Source: JANXQZ01 sp038225555
Lineage (GTDB): Bacteria > Acidobacteriota > Terriglobia > Bryobacterales > Bryobacteraceae
Direction: 5' to 3'
Length of the DNA: 64,000 nucleotides
Assembly (NCBI GenBank): GCA_038225555.1
Contig: JBBRRB010000023.1
Span: 1 to 64,000 of the forward strand
A model generated the notes under the pieces. It saw only the letters and a program-made list of their open reading frames with translations, was not told the origin of the DNA and made no database searches. Positions 52,291 through 60,735 of the stretch are shown here, piece after piece (within the stretch, counting starts at the first letter, position 1; each line of letters begins with the position of its first letter). Made by a program: the position numbers and the translations under genes.

Positions 52291-52890
52291 TTACCGGCTG
52301 TTCTCTTTCTCGATAGCGTTCAAGGCGTCGATCTCGCGCCGGAAGTCGCGCTGCTGCCGCACCCTGACGACGAAGAAGTACCCGGCGATCCACACGACTA
52401 CGAGCGTCAGGAAGGGCATCCCCTTCGTGAAGACTTCCTTGCCAGCAACTGCCACCAAGCCCAAAATAATCGCGCTGATGGCCATCAGCACCGGCCCGAA
52501 CCACCACAGCAGGATGCGACGAAAATGATCACGCCGCCGCTCGATCTCTCGCCGGCAAAACTCGACCCCAGCGCTGAAACCCGTGTCTCCCGGCATCGGT
52601 CCAGACCACTTTCCCCGATTCAGAAAGTACACCCCGGCGAGACTCCAGACAAGCGCAAAGGCGAATAGGGGATGCAGCACCTTTTGCAGCGCTGGGAACT
52701 CTTTTATGCAGAAGACATAGCAGAAGGCAACCATGAGCGGCCCGGCCAGCGTCCTCAGCAGCTCCCGGCGCGTCTTTGAGTGAAGTTCCCGCGCTTTCTG
52801 TCGAATCTGTTCCAATGTCAGTGTTGATGCCTCTATTGACTGGCTTCGCCAAATTGTTTTCGGGTCATCGCCAGGAAAATCACCCCGCAT
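52291..52890 (-). CDS. Membrane protein encoded with an ECF sigma factor
   Basis: A 199-residue protein: acidic cytoplasmic N-terminus (about 1-50), two membrane helices (about 50-95), a charged loop (CRREIERRRDHFRR) and two further helices (about 130-180). Its start overlaps the sigma gene stop by 11 nt. Similar pairs of ECF sigma factor and small polytopic protein are common in Acidobacteriota; it may be an anti-sigma factor, but no zinc-binding anti-sigma motif (HxxxCxxC) is seen. Confidence 0.6.
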   Translation of the reverse strand: MRGDFPGDDPKTIWRSQSIEASTLTLEQIRQKARELHSKTRRELLRTLAGPLMVAFCYVFCIKEFPALQKVLHPLFAFALVWSLAGVYFLNRGKWSGPMPGDTGFSAGVEFCRREIERRRDHFRRILLWWFGPVLMAISAIILGLVAVAGKEVFTKGMPFLTLVVVWIAGYFFVVRVRQQRDFRREIDALNAIEKENSR

Positions 52891-53419
52891 GACTGCCTCC
52901 TTCGTGAAACCCCTTCGCCAAAACGGTTTTGATCCGGTGAATCCTCATGGCCACATTGACGGGCGACAGCCCCGTGATTTCGGAGATCGAAGCCGCGTCC
53001 ATGTCTTCGAGATAGGAGATGATCACCTGCCGGTCGAGCGGCTTAAGCCGCTGGATCAATGCGGATAGCCGGTTCAGATTAATGCGTTGATCGGCGGCGA
53101 TCTGCCCCTGGCCTTTGTCCGTAAGCAGTTCGAGTTCTTCCAGACCCACAAGAGTCGAAAAGACCCGCCTTTCTCGAATGACATGGGAGGCCGCGACGTG
53201 GTGAGCGACGCGATAAGTCCAGGTCCGCAGCGAACAGCGGGCATCGTACCGCAGGAAACTGCGCCACAACTGAAAGTGAATGTCCTGGCTCAGGTCGCGG
53301 CGCTTTTCCGGGTCGGCTTCGTAGGCGCTCGCGAGCCGCTCGAGTGAAGGACCGTATTGGGCCAGAGCGTCCCTGTACAGGGCATCCTGATTCGCTTGTC
53401 CGCTCGAGATGGACTCCAT
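52880..53419 (-). CDS. ECF-type RNA polymerase sigma factor
   Basis: About 179 residues from ATG 53419. Region 2 is ALYRDALAQYGPSLERLASAY ... DLSQDIHFQLWRSFLRYDARC SLRTWTYRVAHHVA, and region 4 is LNRLSALIQRLKPLDRQVII and AASISEITGLSPVNVAMRIHRIK. Those regions bind promoter -10 and -35 elements. It is followed by the membrane protein gene in an operon, so an envelope signal is likely to release it. Confidence 0.88.
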   Translation of the reverse strand: MESISSGQANQDALYRDALAQYGPSLERLASAYEADPEKRRDLSQDIHFQLWRSFLRYDARCSLRTWTYRVAHHVAASHVIRERRVFSTLVGLEELELLTDKGQGQIAADQRINLNRLSALIQRLKPLDRQVIISYLEDMDAASISEITGLSPVNVAMRIHRIKTVLAKGFHEGGSHAG

Positions 53420-53466
53420 TCGTCCCACACCTAGGTAGTCGTTGGGAACAGAAGTTTCTAACAGAT

Positions 53467-53766
53467 TTAGGCAAAAACTTCAGGCTGCCCCTTGCGAAAG
53501 ATAAGCTCGTCGGTGGTTCCAAGCGTTACACACACGTCCGGAATGCGGAAGCGAGTCGCCGTCGTTTGGACCCGCTGCTCCGTCCAGACTCGAATTCCCC
53601 AGCGCTCGCGGCGCATTCCCAAATAAACAATAAATTCGGTTTGCAATCCGCTATGCGGGCGCTCTCCCAAATTTCGCTCCTCGATATGATCGTCCACATA
53701 ATCGCAATCCGGCGAATAGTCGGTGGTGAGATACTCCTCGACGGATACGGCTGTCACGTTGGCCAT
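53467..53766 (-). pseudogene. Uma2-family protein truncated at its C-terminus
   Basis: About 99 codons from ATG 53766. The N-terminal half is a normal Uma2 (DUF820) domain: VSVEEYLTTDYSPDCDYVDD, GLQTEFIVYLGMRRERWGIR, FRIPDVCVTLGT. It ends at QPEVFA*, where family members continue for about 80 residues with the restriction-endonuclease-like core (CIEVLSPEDR..). So the catalytic part is lost. A full-length relative is at 62006-62512. Confidence 0.55.
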
Positions 53767-53867
53767 AGCGTCATTGTATGCGTATCCTCTCCCATCCTCT
53801 CGGGTGCAGGACAGAAAAATAACTGTCATGCGGCCTGATCTGCTAGTCTCAGGGATCGGAGGATGCA

Positions 53868-56726
53868 GTGGAAGGCCGGATCGGAAAGTACGAAATTCAG
53901 ACCGAGTTAGGAAGGGGCGGCTTTGGTCGCGTCTACCGCTCTTACGATCCGGCGGTGGGCCGTCCCGTAGCCATTAAAGTACTGACCTCCGAAGGCGAGC
54001 CCGAATTGCTTGCAAGATTCCGCGCCGAAGCGGGGATGACCGGGAAACTGCAGCACAAGAACATAGTGACAGTGTTCGACTGCGGCGAGCAGAACGGTTC
54101 GCCCTACATTGTCATGGAATATCTCGAGGGTGAGAATCTTCAGAGCATCCTTCAGTCCAAGAGGAACTTGGGCCTGCTCGAGAAAATGCGCATTATCTAT
54201 CAAATTGCGGAAGGGCTGCACTATGCGCATGAGTCGGGAGTGATCCACCGGGATGTGAAGCCAGCCAACATAATGCTGCTTCCGAACGGCACCGTCAAGA
54301 TCATGGATTTCGGGATTGCCCGGCTGGTGAACGGGCAGTCCACCCGGACCAGGTCCGGCGATCTGATCGGCACAACCTCCTATATGGCCCCGGAACAGTT
54401 TCGGGGAGCGGAGGCCGATGTCCGCTCGGATATTTTTGCCTACGGAGTTATCTGTTATGAGTTGTTGAGCGGGGTGCATCCCTTTCAGGCCAACGCGGTA
54501 AGCGCCATAATCTACCGCATCATGTCTGTGGAGGCGCAGCCGCTGCGCGAAATTTTCCCGGAGTGCCCGGAACCCCTGGATCATTTGATCCATCGCGCCC
54601 TGGCGAAAGATAGAGATCGGCGGTATGCCAGCCTCGACGACGTGCTCATAGACGCCGAACCGATCGTCTTGGATCTTCGGCGGGAGCAAGCGGTCCGCTT
54701 AATGCTCGAAGTGCACACGCTGATCGATCAGAAAGAGTTCGACCGCGCCAATTCGAAACTGAAACAAGCGCTGGAGTTGGACCCGTTGAACCGCGATGCC
54801 CGCCGCGTCAAAGACAGCCTGCGGGACGAGCGTAACCGTCGGCTGCTCGAAGAAAATATACAGTCTCTCGAGCGCGAGGGATCGGACAAGCTGGCTCAAA
54901 GACAGTTCCCCGACGCGCTGCAGAGTTTCGAAACGGCATTGCGTTTAAAGCCGGGCGACAGCAGGCTGCAGGCCAGGGTCGCCGACAGCCGCGCTCGCAT
55001 GCTCGCCAACCGCGAAGCGAGCCTGCTGCTTTCGGAGGCGAAGCGCGAATCTCAGAATCAGCGCTTCCCAGAAGCGAAAGCCTTGGCGATACAGGCCATG
55101 GCTGCCGATCCCGACCACCCGCAGGGGCCGGCTCTCATCAAGCATTTAGAGGATGAGATCGACCGGGCCGAAAATGAGAAGCGTCTGCAGGCCGGCATCG
55201 ACGAATCGGAACGCTTGCTTCTCGAGGGCGATTACGATGGCGCAATGGCGGCGCTGCGGGCGCTCGAAAGCGTGTCTTCTACTGGATCGCTTTCGGGATC
55301 GCTGCAGATCGGGGAATTTCAGAACCGAATTCGAGCCCGACAGATGGAGGATGCTCGCCGCAAGCGCCTGGACCGCCTCGAATCCGAAGTCTCGAGAGCT
55401 CGAGTGCTAGTGAGCGACGGCCGGCACGCGAGCGCCCTGGAGGTGCTTGACGCGCTGCAAGGCGACTTCCCCGGAGTCTCTGCGATCAAGAATCTCAGAG
55501 CATCGATTCAGGAGCAGCTCGCTGCCGGGCAAAGGGCGACGAGCCTGACGAACACACTTGAGCAAGCCCGCGGCCTGCTGGCGTTAAAAGATTTTCCCAA
55601 AGCAGTGTCGTTGCTCGAAGGCGGCCTCAACACTTTCCCCGACGATGGCGGATTGCAAGGTCTGCTGGAAGCGGCAAAGGCTCTGAACCGGGATGCCGAT
55701 CGCCAAAAAAGCCTGTTGGAGATCGGTGCCAAGGGACAGTCCTTGCGCAAACAAAACCGGCTGGAAGATGCCCTCGATCTTTTGGGGAACGGGCTGCGAA
55801 TGCATGGAAACGACGCAATTCTGTCGGACATGTGCCGCGGGATCACGATGGACCTGGAAGACCGCCGGTCCTGCGATCGGCTGCTGCGCTACAGGTCGGC
55901 CGCCTCCGATCTGCTGACGTCGGGATCCGTTGCGGACGCCCTCGCAACACTGCGGGAAGCCAGCACGCATTACCCCGCCGAGCCCTCGCTTGAATTGCTG
56001 CTCGCGACCGCTGAGGAGCACTTCGCCAAGCAAAGCGAGCAAGAGATCGTAGCGTCGATCCTGCGCGCTTCCACGGATCGGGAAAATACTGGAGATCTCG
56101 CGGCCGCATCGAAGGAGATCGCCGAAGGATTACGACTCCTGCCCGCTTCCAAAGAGCTGCTGCTCGCCTCCGCAAATCTGCGCACGAAAATCCAGTCCGC
56201 CGAACGGGAAAGCGGGATTCAGCGGCTCGCGTCCGAGATCCGGCAATACATGGATAGCGGAGAGTGGGAGCAGGCTGGTTCTTCAGCCGCTGCGGCTAAA
56301 CAGGAATATCCCGACCAGATCGTGTTCGATGAACTGGCCACGCAAATTCAAACCCGGCAACGCGCGGCTGAAACGGAAAAAGCCATGACAGCGGTTCGCC
56401 AATTTTTACAGAGCGGAGATCTTGAATCGGCTGCGATCGCGCTGGCCAAACTGGAGCCAGCCTACGGTTCCGATGAAATCTGGAAGGCCGAGAAGAGAAA
56501 CCTGGACCTGCGACTTGCTGACCTGGCGTCGAAAGACTCCGCAGGGCCTGTGACCTCGAAAGCACCCCCTTCGACCGGCGATGAGGGGGTCCCCAAGCGC
56601 CGTGTCGTGTTTGCTCCAGGCGCAAAGGTGCGCCCCGTTCCTCGCTTCTGTCTGGGTTGTAAAGCGGCGCTTCCCGACCGCGCCCGTTTTTGCGATACCT
56701 GTGGAAAGGCCGCCTCGCTCGGGTAA
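53868..56726 (+). CDS. Ser/Thr protein kinase with long helical repeat region and zinc ribbon
   Basis: A 952-residue protein starting at GTG 53868 with GGAGGA upstream. The kinase domain (about 5-265) has GRGGFGRVY, VAIKVL, HRDVKPAN, DFGIAR and APEQ, so it looks active. Then about 600 residues of TPR/helical repeats (EFDRANSKLKQALELDPLNR, FPDALQSFETALRLKPGDSR, many similar), and a C-terminal zinc ribbon (FCLGCKAALPDRARFCDTCG, four Cys). No membrane helix. It may phosphorylate proteins held by its repeats; the target is unknown. A copy of its last 300 nt lies at 57632-57930. Confidence 0.85.
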   Translation: MEGRIGKYEIQTELGRGGFGRVYRSYDPAVGRPVAIKVLTSEGEPELLARFRAEAGMTGKLQHKNIVTVFDCGEQNGSPYIVMEYLEGENLQSILQSKRNLGLLEKMRIIYQIAEGLHYAHESGVIHRDVKPANIMLLPNGTVKIMDFGIARLVNGQSTRTRSGDLIGTTSYMAPEQFRGAEADVRSDIFAYGVICYELLSGVHPFQANAVSAIIYRIMSVEAQPLREIFPECPEPLDHLIHRALAKDRDRRYASLDDVLIDAEPIVLDLRREQAVRLMLEVHTLIDQKEFDRANSKLKQALELDPLNRDARRVKDSLRDERNRRLLEENIQSLEREGSDKLAQRQFPDALQSFETALRLKPGDSRLQARVADSRARMLANREASLLLSEAKRESQNQRFPEAKALAIQAMAADPDHPQGPALIKHLEDEIDRAENEKRLQAGIDESERLLLEGDYDGAMAALRALESVSSTGSLSGSLQIGEFQNRIRARQMEDARRKRLDRLESEVSRARVLVSDGRHASALEVLDALQGDFPGVSAIKNLRASIQEQLAAGQRATSLTNTLEQARGLLALKDFPKAVSLLEGGLNTFPDDGGLQGLLEAAKALNRDADRQKSLLEIGAKGQSLRKQNRLEDALDLLGNGLRMHGNDAILSDMCRGITMDLEDRRSCDRLLRYRSAASDLLTSGSVADALATLREASTHYPAEPSLELLLATAEEHFAKQSEQEIVASILRASTDRENTGDLAAASKEIAEGLRLLPASKELLLASANLRTKIQSAERESGIQRLASEIRQYMDSGEWEQAGSSAAAAKQEYPDQIVFDELATQIQTRQRAAETEKAMTAVRQFLQSGDLESAAIALAKLEPAYGSDEIWKAEKRNLDLRLADLASKDSAGPVTSKAPPSTGDEGVPKRRVVFAPGAKVRPVPRFCLGCKAALPDRARFCDTCGKAASLG

Positions 56727-56756
56727 TTGCGCTGCCCCCGATGAGCGTGTCCGCCA
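56454..56756 (+). repeat. Direct-repeat copy A (kinase 3' end)
   Basis: This stretch, coding for the last 90 residues of the kinase and 30 nt beyond, is repeated almost exactly at 57632-57930. The copies share the same start (GAGCCAGCCTACGG) and end (GAGCGTGTCCGCCA). The MazEF-type module lies between them. Confidence 0.85.
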
Positions 56757-56793
56757 CTGGCAATGTGCAACACAAGTGTATTATCTTTGGGGT

Positions 56794-57033
56794 ATGCGGT
56801 CCATAACATCCAGTTTTCGCATCAGCGAGGAATTGAACCGACGCTTATCGGACGCTGCCGAACGCTGCGGAAATGGAAAGAATGCGATCATCGTCGAGGC
56901 ACTCTCGAGGTACTTGGTTGCGATTGATCGGGACTGGCTTGCCACCGAGGCCCGGCGTCAGTCCGAACTTGTCTCGCGAAATGAGCGCGAAGCTGGCTGG
57001 TACGAAATGGCAGATACATCTGGATGGAAATAA
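56794..57033 (+). CDS. Ribbon-helix-helix antitoxin of the MazF-type toxin
   Basis: A 79-residue protein: ITSSFRISEELNRRLSDAAE RCGNGKNAIIVEALSRYL (ribbon-helix-helix, CopG/RelB-like), then a helical tail (RRQSELVSRNEREAGWYEMA) that probably covers the toxin. Its 3' end overlaps the toxin start by 10 nt. Expected to repress its own promoter. Confidence 0.85.
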   Translation: MRSITSSFRISEELNRRLSDAAERCGNGKNAIIVEALSRYLVAIDRDWLATEARRQSELVSRNEREAGWYEMADTSGWK

Positions 57034-57353
57034 AGCGCGGGGATATAGTCATTTGCGTGGCCCCTGGAGACTACGGCAAACCCCGACCTGCGGTGGTGGT
57101 TCAGTCCGATCTTTTCAACAATACGCATTCCAGCATTGTGATCTGCCTGATCACAACTCATTTGGAAGATGCTCCCCTTTTTCGCATCTCCGTGCCACCC
57201 GGCGGAGCAACGGGTTTGAAAGAAGACTCCCAGGTTATGGTGGATAAGGCCATCGCAGTCCCGAAAAGCAAGATCGCTTCCCGAGCCGGATCATTGAGCC
57301 CGGACCAAATGAAGGAACTTGACGGCGCATTGCGGTTGTGGTTTGAGTTATAA
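57024..57353 (+). CDS. mazF: MazF/PemK-family endoribonuclease toxin
   Basis: A 109-residue toxin: MEIKRGDIVICVAPGDYGKP RPAVVVQSD (family start KRGDI---..GDYGKPRPAVV), SIVICLITTHLED, VMVDKAIAVPKSKIASRAGS and DGALRLWFEL. The conserved Arg and Thr/Ser of MazF active sites are in place. It cleaves mRNA at short motifs; with the RHH antitoxin upstream it is an intact TA pair. The last 90 nt of the gene have a decayed copy at 60597-60706. Confidence 0.9.
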   Translation: MEIKRGDIVICVAPGDYGKPRPAVVVQSDLFNNTHSSIVICLITTHLEDAPLFRISVPPGGATGLKEDSQVMVDKAIAVPKSKIASRAGSLSPDQMKELDGALRLWFEL

Positions 57354-57447
57354 AGCTCTCTGGCCGACCGCGAGTACCTGCTCTAATTCCGCAAACGCGC
57401 CAAATACAGGAAGATTAGTTCCCCGCCGCCGTTTCACGTCACGGGTT

Positions 57448-57630
57448 CTATTCACGCCGGTTGTCTTCGCCCGTGGCCGACTCCCAGTTTTGGAGCACCG
57501 TGATCTCCGATTTGTCCGATGACGCCACCGTTGAAATCAGGAACCGTTGGCCGTCCTTGGACACTTCGAACCCGACAGCAGCATGCATGGCGGCTCGGGC
57601 CTCTGGGCTGATCGCGAATAAAGGCACAGG
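57448..57630 (-). pseudogene. C-terminal fragment of a WD40/TolB-like propeller protein
   Basis: Minus-strand reading gives PVPLFAISPEARAAMHAAVG, then FEVSKDGQRFLISTVASSDK and EITVLQNWES, then a stop at 57448. 'F-VS-DGQRFL--T----...ITVL-NW' is the standard end of beta-propeller domains of acidobacterial Ser/Thr kinases and TolB-like proteins. The fragment begins exactly where kinase copy B ends its homology (57630/57632), so two unrelated 3' ends have been joined. Confidence 0.55.
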
Positions 57631-57631
57631 T

Positions 57632-57930
57632 GAGCCAGCCTACGGTTCCGATGAAATCTGGAAGGCCGAGAAGAGAAACCTGGACCTGCGACTTAACCTG
57701 GCACCGAAAGACTCCGCAGGGCCTGTGACCTCGAAAACACCCCCTTCCACCGGCGATGAGCGGGCCCCAAGCGCCGTGTCGTGTTTGCTCCAGGCGCAAA
57801 GGTGCGCCCCGTTCCTCGCTTCTGTCAGGGTTGTAAAGTGGCGCTTCCCGACCGTGCCCGTTTTTGCGATACCTGTGGAAAGGCCGCCTCGCTCGACTAA
57901 TTGCGCTGCCCCCGATGAGCGTGTCCGCCA
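57632..57930 (+). repeat. Direct-repeat copy B of the kinase 3' end (pseudogene fragment)
   Basis: Near-identical to 56454-56756 with scattered substitutions and small deletions that destroy the frame. It lacks an upstream gene body, so it is a non-functional fragment. The following 57931-58236 has no gene that I can support. Confidence 0.85.
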
Positions 57931-58236
57931 GGCGCTCAATAACAGGCGGGTACCCGCAGTGAAGTTAATATGGGCGTTCTATTACCTGTATGCTAGCGGC
58001 ATTGCCGGATAACTGAATATCGGATAGGCTCAGGGTGTAGCGCCGGATCAGGTCGTCTTGATTGTCGGGCAGAGCCAGTTAAACTTTCGCGTTCGGAAGC
58101 GGAAAGGATGGAGCGACGGGGCATGGTGCTCCTCTTGCAATCGAATGCTCAGCTTCTCTGTTCTCACAAACCGTTCTCAAATGCTATTCTCAACCAGCTC
58201 ACGAATTCATGAGTTTTGAGAAGATAGGAGACTCTC

Positions 58237-58502
58237 ATGCTAATCGGCTATGCCCGCGTTTCCAGCCAGGATCATAACCTCGAACTCCAGACAGATCCAC
58301 TCACACGCGCCGGCCTAAAAGTCGCCCGCCAGATAGGCCGTAAAAGCGGACGCAAACGGCAGATGACGGAAAGTAAGATCAAGTCAGTCAAGAAGCTGCT
58401 CGCCAGCGGCGTGCCACTCGCGATGTTGCCGGCAATCTCGGCGTCTCCGTACCGACGCTCTACAGATGGATCCCCGCCTCGATGCAGGTTGAAGGCGCAT
58501 GA
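58237..58502 (+). pseudogene. Serine recombinase/resolvase with internal deletion
   Basis: It begins like an invertase/resolvase (MLIGYARVSSQDHNLELQTDPL, catalytic Ser in RVSS) but jumps after about 30 residues to the C-terminal DNA-binding part: GRKSGRKRQMTESKIKSVKKL, then after a one-base shift RDVAGNLGVSVPTLYRWIPA. About 100 residues of the catalytic domain are missing. So it cannot recombine DNA. It could come from the same transposon family as the Tn3 transposase fragments at 50.4 kb. Confidence 0.75.
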
Positions 58503-59500
58503 AAGCCGCCTACACCAAATACGGTCCCCCCGACGTCGTCGCAGTCAACGACCTCGACAAGCCTGTTCCCAGGGACAACGAGGTCTTGATAAGAGTCCAC
58601 TCGGCTTCTGTCAATCCACTCGACTGGAAAACCATGAGAGGCGGTCGGTACATCGTTCGTTTACTGCTCGGGCAGCACAAGCCAAAGATCAAGCAACTCG
58701 GCGTTGATGTGGCTGGCCAAGTTGAAGCGGTTGGCAAAAAAGTAACGCAGTTCAAACCAGGCGACGCGGTCTTCGGCACATGCCGTGGGTCGTTTGCCGA
58801 GTATGCATGTACTTGCGAGTCGGCAAGAATCATGAAATCGGCACTGGTCATAAAACCCGATAACGTGACATTTGAGCAAGCAGTTTGTGTACCGATTGCG
58901 GCCCTCACCGCTTTGCAGGGTCTTCGCGACAAGGGGCGGATTCAGCCAGGACAGAAGGTCCTGATCAATGGTGCAGCGGGAGGCGTGGGTACGTTCGCTG
59001 TGCAGATTGCCAAGTCATTCGGCACAGAAGTGACCGGGGTATGCAGTGGGAGGAATGTGGACATGGTTCGATCAATTGGCGCAGATCGGGTCATTGACTA
59101 CACTCAGGAAGATTTCACCAGAGAGAGGCACCGTTACGACCTGCTTTTTGACTCCGTTGGGAATCAATCGTTGTCAGCATGCAGGCGCGTGCTGACTCCC
59201 CAAGGGATCTTGGTCATGGTCGGAGCACCAAGCAATGCTTCGTTAAGGGGGCTCTTAGCGAAATTGAACGGAGCCCTCATGCTGTCGTGGTTCATAAGCC
59301 AGAAGCTGGTCCCCTTCGTGGCTAGATCTAACAAGGAGGATCTGACCATCTTGGGCGAACTCATGGCAACGGGAAAGTTAACATCGGTTATCGACCGGCG
59401 CTTCATCTTGAGTGAGGTCCCTGAAGCTCTCCGCCACCTGGAGGAGGGACACGCTCGAGGAAAAGTAGTAATAAACCTAGATCATAACCGCAAAGCGTAG
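58499..59500 (+). CDS. Zinc-independent quinone oxidoreductase-like (MDR) protein
   Basis: A 333-residue medium-chain dehydrogenase/reductase: MKAAYTKYGPPDVVAVNDLD, SASVNPLDWKTMRGG, LGVDVAGQVEAVGKKVTQFK PGDAVFG, the nucleotide loop GAAGGVGTFAVQIAKSFG, YDLLFDSVG. No zinc-binding Cys/His cluster is seen, so it groups with NADPH:quinone reductases. Its start overlaps the resolvase remnant by 4 nt. Substrate unknown. Confidence 0.88.
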   Translation: MKAAYTKYGPPDVVAVNDLDKPVPRDNEVLIRVHSASVNPLDWKTMRGGRYIVRLLLGQHKPKIKQLGVDVAGQVEAVGKKVTQFKPGDAVFGTCRGSFAEYACTCESARIMKSALVIKPDNVTFEQAVCVPIAALTALQGLRDKGRIQPGQKVLINGAAGGVGTFAVQIAKSFGTEVTGVCSGRNVDMVRSIGADRVIDYTQEDFTRERHRYDLLFDSVGNQSLSACRRVLTPQGILVMVGAPSNASLRGLLAKLNGALMLSWFISQKLVPFVARSNKEDLTILGELMATGKLTSVIDRRFILSEVPEALRHLEEGHARGKVVINLDHNRKA

Positions 59501-59664
59501 CGACGGATTGCGCCATCGGCAAACAGTATGTTCACGCCTTCTTGGCTTGCTCTATTGTCCGTTTTCTGACGGGACCCCTGGAATCCGTTTCAGCCCTGGG
59601 CAGAAGTAAGCTGCGCCAGTCAGCTCTAAGACATACGGCCTGATGCATCGCACGCATAGCCAAC

Positions 59665-60456
59665 ATGGCTGTTTTTGACTTAAACCGTGAAAGTCAATTT
59701 TGGGCGAAAAAGGCTTCCGCCGCGGAGGGCCTCCCCTCGTGCGGGGAATGGGTTCAGAATGGAGTTGAGATGGAACACGAACGAAAGGCGAGCGATGTCC
59801 TCTCCGCCGCGCAGGTGTTTCGAGCAACCGAGCGGGCCATGGGGCGTGCTGCGTCCGTAGCGCATGAGGATCTCAAAGAGGGCCTCAACACTCTCGCGAC
59901 TATAGCTTCTATAGCCCCATTCGTGGGAATGCTCGGAACACTATGGGCGATTCGGTTCGATACCTTTTTCGGCCTCGGCTCCTCAGAGTCCGACGCCCTG
60001 GCCATGGTCGCCGAGGGAATCTCCCGTGCGTGTGTGCCAACTGCACTGGGACTCCTCGTTGGGCTGCAGTCCCTTTGGGCCTACAAGCATCTTCGGGGTC
60101 GGCTTGCAGACTTCGAACGCGAAATGGCGGACGCACCTCTCGGCTTGGTAAACCAGTTGGCGCTTCACTTCGACTGTCTTCGTCCGGCAAGTCCAATTGA
60201 GGGTGTCAGCCATTCGCTTCCGTACTTAGAGGCATACTCACCCGACTTGGGCGCAGATCGGAAATATGAGCGCCGCACAGCATTGATCGCCCTTACGTTG
60301 GTTCTCGTGACGTGGTGTGTACAGGTGGTAGCGTACTTCACGCTTGACGCCGTTCCGCTAAACTCGGCTATGTCTGCAGGTGTTCGCTCCGTCGTAGTCA
60401 CGTTCTGTTGCTCATGCCTTCCTGCCTATGCGGTGTGGGTGGACCTTTTGCATTGA
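59665..60456 (+). CDS. MotA/TolQ/ExbB proton-channel family protein
   Basis: Up to 263 residues; ATG 59770 with GGAG nearby would give 228. The family core is LATIASIAPFVGMLGTLWAI (the membrane helix with the conserved Pro and Gly) and GISRACVPTALGLLVGLQSLW AYKHL. The usual N-terminal membrane helix of TolQ/ExbB is missing, but two extra helices follow at the C-terminus (about 210-260). No ExbD/TolR partner is beside it. It may energise an unknown process, or be a truncated relic. Confidence 0.65.
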   Translation: MAVFDLNRESQFWAKKASAAEGLPSCGEWVQNGVEMEHERKASDVLSAAQVFRATERAMGRAASVAHEDLKEGLNTLATIASIAPFVGMLGTLWAIRFDTFFGLGSSESDALAMVAEGISRACVPTALGLLVGLQSLWAYKHLRGRLADFEREMADAPLGLVNQLALHFDCLRPASPIEGVSHSLPYLEAYSPDLGADRKYERRTALIALTLVLVTWCVQVVAYFTLDAVPLNSAMSAGVRSVVVTFCCSCLPAYAVWVDLLH

Positions 60457-60596
60457 AAGACCACTGGTGTTGCGTTAATCGCCGCCGTGCTTTGTCTTTC
60501 CTGGTGTGCCGCAGGACTGTTTTTCACCGCCCTCAGGTTTTGAGAATAGGGCGATTGATTATGCCCGATGAACGGCGATGAAGGAGTCATCGGACA

Positions 60597-60706
60597 GAAA
60601 AGCAAAATCATCCCGAGCCGGATCATTGAACTCGGACCAAATGAAAGAATTTGACGACGCCTTGCGCTTGTGGTTCGAGTTATAAAGCTCTCTGAGCCAG
60701 ACCGCG
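60597..60706 (+). pseudogene. Decayed copy of the mazF 3' end
   Basis: It matches 57262-57372 through the last about 30 codons of mazF, its TAA stop and some 20 nt beyond, with substitutions and a one-base deletion. Because homology continues past the stop, it is a segmental copy and not a separate toxin. Confidence 0.7.
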
Positions 60707-60735
60707 CCAAACTCCTGGACAATTCGTCGAATATT

